Shown: positions 58,911 through 64,000 of the stretch, piece after piece | Layout: every line of letters starts with the position of its first letter | Position numbering within the stretch: position 1 is the first letter of the stretch | Source of the DNA: Pezizomycotina sp. ARF18 | Lineage: Eukaryota; Ascomycota | Reading direction: 5' to 3' | Length of the DNA stretch: 64,000 nucleotides | Assembly (NCBI GenBank): GCA_002224055.1 | Contig: AZLU01000070.1 | Span: 28,003-92,002, forward strand | Notes under the pieces: model-generated | The model's database searches: none | The model's input: the letters and a program-made list of their open reading frames with translations, nothing else | What the model was told of the DNA's origin: nothing | Translations under genes and position numbers: made by a program

Positions 58911-61063
58911 ATGGCGAACCCATCAACGCAGTCCGCAAGAGGGCCGCTCCGGAACGTCAGCCCCCATATACGACAACATCAGCAACACCGATTTCATCGC
59001 GCAGATGCCCTACATGCCACCATGCGCCGAATCACCTAGGAGCGCTAGGCGGCAGGACCGATCAGCAGCAGCAACAGCCACCCGTGGTACCGAACGCCAA
59101 CACGCAGCTTACCTATCGCAGCGAGGTCGCGGAAACGCCGGCGCGATGGTAAATAGGAGCAACAACCAAAACAGCAACAGCGGTAGCGGAACGGCCCAGG
59201 GCACGAATCCCGGAACTTGGAATTCGCATACCGAGGCGCAGCCACGAACGAGAACGAGAACGAACTGGACGCCCTGCGCGACTCCGCGATGAGGATAGCG
59301 AAGGCAAAAGCTGGCAGGAAGCAGATTCCTCGTTCGTCAGAAACTAGCGCAGTAAGTATTCGAAATCCTCCATATTCCATTTCAAACTGGTTTCGCTAAC
59401 ATCTTTTCTTAGATTTGTCAACGATCCAAAGTGCGACGACGTAATACGCTGTCGAGAGCGGAAAATCTTCCTTGTCCTTGACGAGGATGCCTTCTCGAAG
59501 AACCTCATCCCGGATCTTTCAAGCACAACAACTACGCTTCGTTGTCCGCCAGCTCAACATGTACGTTCCCACAAGGTGTCGCCCTATCCGACGGATCATG
59601 AAGACTGCTGAACAGCGCGCGAAACCTATCTCGAATACACGAATCCTTACTTCCAGAGGGATAGAAGGACCTTCTGTGGCTTATCCAAAAGCCGAAGAGT
59701 AATAGCAAGAAGAAGCCGACAAAGAAAGAAAAGGATACGACGACGATAATCTTCCGACGATGGCAAGGGGTACGATGAGGTTTGGACCTGACCAGCTAAA
59801 TCCGTATCCGAACCTGATCGAGAACGGCCCTTCCCGCTCACGCCAGGGCAACCCACTCAGCAAGGCGCCGGCGCTCAGGGTCCTCAGACGCAGGATTTGT
59901 CGAACATCCTCCAGCAACTGGAGTCTATCAAGCAGCACCAGGCTCTGATCTCGACGCCATAGCCCGCATTCGCAAGGATCACCAGGCGCTGTACGAGCAA
60001 GCCGTCGCCTTCCAGAGCCTACACGACCGCCATGAGAACTCCATAAATCATATCCTCAACTTTGGCCACTGTATACGATAAGACGCTCGGTGGACATCTG
60101 CCGGCGCCGTTTGCCAATGTCTATAACGCGTCGGAACTCCCAGCGTCAGCCCTCCCGTCGGAAACGTGGGTCCTGTCGTGGGAACCCACGGGGCCTGCTC
60201 AAGCGAACCCCTCTGCTATTAGAGAATGGACCTGGGAATCCATACCAGGCTCAGGCTATGCGTGCGACCAGGACGGACTTGGGAAACGCTTTCCCCAAGC
60301 AGTCTTTCAGCAATGCCCAGATTTATGGCTCCGACGCCGCTATCCAGGAACTCAAGTCTTCTCCGAAGAGCGCGAACCTCCAGTCTCCCGTCAGCACCCT
60401 CGATACCCCGTCACCGTCAGCGATTCCACGTACGTCCCGAACAAGGCTCAGTTCCAGGCACGCCGTAACTCCCGGAGCGACCTCACTCTCCCCAGGTCCC
60501 GCCAGCAGAGCGTACTCCAAGACATTGCGCCCGGCGTTGAACAATTTCAACGCCCACGTCAGCGATGCGGGTGACCAGCTGAAGGATCTCCAGAGCTTCC
60601 AGAAAGAGCACGAGGCTAACATCGGCGATCTCGAAAGGATGCTCCACGGCTACATCTCCAAGTCCGGAAGCAACGCCCCTTCCCCGACTTTGAACTTCCT
60701 GAATGTTAAGAGTGCTAGTAACGCCCCTCGCCGTCAATGCACTATCTCAGCACGCCGACTACCACCGCCTCTATGACGACCATCCCCTTGCTCCGCCCCG
60801 CCTGCTACTTTCATGCCAGATGATCTCATCGGTGGGGAAAACTTATTCTTGGACCAGAACATGGGAACGCTGACATGAACAGTATCGACTGGAACGCGCT
60901 CGCTGGGGACTTGGGCAACGACAACCCGCTCAGCAATTTTGACCTCAGCAGCTTCCCGCTGACTACTGAGGATCCGAACCAGAACAAGATCACCTCTGCC
61001 GCGTCTTCTCCCGAAACGGTCGACGAGGACGGCAGGGAAACCAAGAAGCAGCGCCGTGCCTAG
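58911..61063 (+). CDS. HSF1: Heat shock transcription factor HSF1
   Basis: The ATG at 58911 is followed (one shift later) by NAVRKRAAPERQP and a Gln/Asn-rich disordered head. Then NENELDALRDSAMRIAKAKA and GRKQIP lead into the DNA-binding domain. After an intron (59352-59412) this reads FVNDPKCDDVIRW, SFLVLDEDAFSKNLIPD, HNNYASFVRQLNMY and KTAEQRAKPISEYTNPYFQR, ending LLWLIQKPKS. NNYASFVRQLNMY is the HSF recognition-helix signature. The HR-A/B trimerisation coil follows at about 59890-60075 (DLSNILQQLESIKQHQALIS, NSINHILNFLATVYD). The C-terminal region has SDAGDQLKDLQSFQKEHEAN and ends DEDGRETKKQRRA, with TAG at 61061-61063. The protein is the stress-activated regulator of chaperone genes such as the HSP70 here. 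SKN7 and SFL1 are excluded by the head motif and the lack of a receiver domain. Confidence 0.94.
59352..59412 (+). other. HSF1 intron before the DNA-binding core
   Basis: Donor GTAAGTAT after the QIP-containing exon (ending ACTAGCGCA); acceptor TTTTCTTAG before ATTTGTCAACGATCC. Joining gives LAQFVNDPKCDD. Confidence 0.85.
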
Positions 61064-61865
61064 AAGTTGTTTGCGGACGCTTGAGAGTTACTCAAAAAGT
61101 TAAATAGATCTTTAGCACATTGCATGGAGGATTAAGATTGGTTTTTTTCTGTCCTTGTGTTTTTCTTTTCTCTCTCTCCCTCTTACTCTCTTTACTCTCA
61201 CCTTAATAATTCATAGTTCATCTCTTTCTCCTTATTAATTTTGTTTTATCAGGGCCTGTTCTTTGCTTCTTGTTTCTTTGTCGGGTTTGTTTACTCTTTT
61301 TCATAAGCTCGGGTTTTTTTTTTTTTTTTTTTTTTTTTTTTGGGTCTAAACGGTTATACTTGTCTTTGTTTTTTTCTTTCTCGAACATTAACGATGTCAT
61401 GTTAAAAGACCTCAGGATATGTTTTTTCCTTTTTTTTTTTTTTTTTCAATTCCACTCACCATTTCTTCATCTCATATTACCCCCTTCATGTTTTCCTCCA
61501 TATTCCCTCCTAAAATTCCGATTATCATGAGAACGATATTTTTTTCTTATAAAACCAAAAGATTTAGAAAAATTTACAAGAGATTATCATCGTTAAGGGT
61601 TTTTATCTTTGTCTTCTTTCTCCCTTTTATTGTCTTTTTTTGCTCACTGGGATGGGTTTATTCCTATTATGGTTCACTTTTTTTACATTTTCTCATTGTT
61701 CCTGGCGTTCCGGGTTTTTCTCTTTACTTCCATGGAATCTACTACAGTACAATTTTTTTTTACTAAATGTCACTTCGAGTGTCTCAAGTGGTTTTAAGTA
61801 TCGGAAGATTCTATATTACAAAGAACGAATATAAAAATCAAATTTTGGGTGGTCATCTCCTTTAC

Positions 61866-61900
<35 letters not shown>
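61064..61900. other. T-rich 3' flank of HSF1 with long T runs
   Basis: Includes T runs at 61314-61341 and 61870-61900. Open frames here are Phe/Leu/Ser low complexity from T-rich DNA and are not genes. Confidence 0.5.
61870..61900. repeat. T homopolymer, 31 bases
   Basis: Uninterrupted T run marking the border between the T-rich HSF1 flank and the compositionally different block that follows. Confidence 0.95.
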
Positions 61901-64000
61901 CATTTGTATATAGATCTCATATATACTACTACCTGCTTATATATAAAATAACTAAAAATAGAAAAAACATTACAAACCTTTGGAATACAGGTAGAAATAC
62001 AATTGCCGCTATAGTTTTTGTTTGAGATTGGTTGATTTGGAAGTTCTCATAGAGGAATGGAGAGAGATTTTGTATGGAAAGCTGAACATGGGTGAATGTA
62101 TATTTCGAGTTCCTCTGCCAGTGATTACGATATGTTACCTAGATTCGCCTCTCTGCAGTGAAAGTTATTGGAGTTGAAAGTTGTCCTCGCACCGAAAATA
62201 TTTATCTTGCGGGTGTGCACAATGTCGCTTGCTTTGATACAGAACTATCGGGGTCTCCCTCAGCGACTGTCTTACGGTCGTAAATATGCCCGGGGTGAGT
62301 TACTCAAGCTCGTCGTTTGATTCTTCGATAGTGAAGCCATGCTTTCGGGTTGCGTCGTATTCCGTAAATATATCTTTGCCTTCCCGCCCGGTCTTTGGCT
62401 ACGCAGGGATCTCTTATGTAACACGCGCAGGTCGATCGGTTCACATAATTTGAACTTGAGGATGGGTGATTTTATGCGAAGCCACTTCTAATTGCTAGTG
62501 AAGATGGGTTTCGATTCGTGCATATGGTACGTCTCGTCATCACAGCTCTTTAGGTTTATCCGTTGTGATCCAAAGATCGGATCACTTGCTAGGCTACCTG
62601 TATGAAGTTTCTTGACGTAGCTTTTAGATAATTCACGTAGAGCTTTTAAAAACTTGTAACAGCTATAAGAGCACTGTCGGCTTCTGTTTTGTTAAATTAC
62701 GGGAGATATATTAATTTCTAGATACGCGATATCTGCACGGCACAAAATATCATTTGGTCGAAATATCTTGGTTAGCGTCCACTGCTCAGTATCACGACGT
62801 TTGAGAAAAGCTGCGAATGCGATCTGTTTTTTTTTTTTTTTTTTTTTTTTTTGATAGTTTAGTATGAGTTTGGAACTATACTGCTAGCCGTCTTTTGCTT
62901 GTTGTAAATTCCAATACTGTATGTATATCGGCGACGCGTTTCGTCATCGGTAAATGATATTACTCGGGTCGGCGTTCGATGGAGCGGGGAAAGTAAATTT
63001 CGGTTCGGTAGAAATACCGGTATAGCTTTAAATTCGGATTCCCGGGTATGAGAAGAACGGCAGAATCTGCGAGTGTCTTGCCGAAACCCGTTTGATATGA
63101 AACCGGCGTCCCGCTTTCGATATTTTGTTTTGCTAACCCGTGGAGTATGTTGCGAGGTAGCTCTTGACTGATTAGAAATACTATTTTGAGTGGTGGTTAT
63201 GCCCAGCGGTTCCTTCGACGACGATTGGTATCATCTGCGGTCGTGTTTTTTCTAGCGGAAAGGCGGAGACAAGCTAGGGAAGTTGATACTTTGAATACCA
63301 ACGTTACCGTTGATGTCCTAAGATAAATGGAAATTTATGAGTCCTCGGTTGTTTGGAGACAAGGTCTTTTGTTTTGTTGATTGTAACTTATGATCCAAGT
63401 GCTGTCCGGCCAAAAGCAAACCATTCATTATGACGCAGAGGATTTCGGACTAATCGTGATATCCTTGCCACGTTCTTCTTGATACGTCGAGATGCATCTC
63501 GACGTATTTCTCTGCTTTACGTTAGTGATATGAGATCATTTTTCCTGGCTTTCGCGTGATTGCTATTACTATTTGATGAAGTATGTCCTGGTTGGCCTAA
63601 GCGGAAATATTGTTGCAAGCGAGGGTACGCGTGTTTAGTACAACTACGATCGGATTATATCAACGATGGTTAACGTATAGACGCACTAAGGTTATCGACC
63701 ACTTCGAATTGGTGGATATTATTGGTTTCCATAGCAGACGTTAAAGAGAACATGAAATATGCATCGCCACGTTCTATACCTGGTTTTGTTCGTTGTAAAA
63801 CTATACTAGACGCTTTAGATGCGAAGCACACTTTTGTGCTGTTGATCCTGCGATTGTAATCATTGTATCGATTGCGTGGATATGTTTTTCTTAACACAGT
63901 TTAAGACGCAATGGATGTCTCACTTTGTTCCACGGAAACAGGTTCGATTAATATGTAGCAAGCGGAAAGCGGATAACAAGATGTTACTATGAACTCATAG
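61901..64000. other. Gene-poor block with a possible helicase-like trace
   Basis: Moderate GC with many CpG, similar to 38.8-43.7 kb. The minus strand carries protein-like pieces. Around 63055-63180 it reads LPRNILHGLAKQNIESGTPV then SYQTGFGKTLADSAVLLIP; the latter resembles helicase motif I (QTGxGKT). Near 62440-62500 it reads KWLRIKSPILKFKLCEPIDL, and 63670-63897 holds an open stretch (VLQRTKPGIERGDAYFMF). I cannot name a family. It could be a decayed repeat or a poorly read gene reaching past the window edge. Confidence 0.4.

Overview
This is a fungal nuclear window, most likely from a filamentous ascomycete (Pezizomycotina). Introns are short (about 60-140 bp, GT..AG) with compact exons, and intergenic DNA is T- and A-rich with homopolymer runs of 25-31 bases. 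The gene complement fits: an Ede1-type endocytic scaffold, striatin of the STRIPAK complex, a SUZ12-type Polycomb protein, a fungal Hsf1, intracellular beta-mannosidase, Rad57 and CENP-W. I cannot fix the class or genus from sequence alone.

The consensus is noisy. Every conserved gene, even cytosolic Hsp70, is broken by single-base shifts about every 100-200 bp. Where the true base can be inferred they are nearly all single-base deletions, often one base of a doublet. Splice sites, catalytic residues and terminal motifs are intact, so I read these as errors in the sequence, not pseudogenes. Each CDS below is given as a genomic span from its likely start to its likely stop, including introns.

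Layout: 1-3.2 kb, plus-strand coding-like sequence I cannot assign; 4.1-4.8 kb, an EMI1/DUF3128 mitochondrial-type small protein (-); 5.3-6.4 kb, unassigned coding-like sequence (+); 7.2-12.5 kb, EDE1 (+); 13.5-13.9 kb, CENP-W (-); 15.2-17.2 kb, a Yag7-like coiled-coil/RGG protein (+); 21.0-24.6 kb, a JmjN-JmjC-PHD histone demethylase (+); 27.2-30.0 kb, SUZ12 with a C-terminal PHD finger (-); 30.7-31.8 kb, BRX1 (+); 32.1-34.1 kb, RAD57 (-); 36.3-38.4 kb, cytosolic HSP70 (+); 43.8-46.8 kb, GH2 beta-mannosidase (+); 47.0-48.2 kb, a Trp-rich coiled-coil protein (-); 48.6-49.9 kb, the PIG-P/GPI19 subunit (+); 50.8-53.9 kb, striatin (-); 58.9-61.1 kb, HSF1 (+).

Two long blocks (about 38.5-43.7 kb and 61.9-64.0 kb) hold no recognisable gene, yet keep moderate GC and many CpG, unlike the T-rich spacers.

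Two functional groupings stand out. The 21-30 kb stretch carries two chromatin regulators in convergent orientation, a KDM4-type demethylase and a PRC2 core subunit. The window also contains both the heat-shock factor gene and an HSP70 gene, and a five-unit heat-shock element lies about 0.7 kb upstream of the HSP70 start codon.
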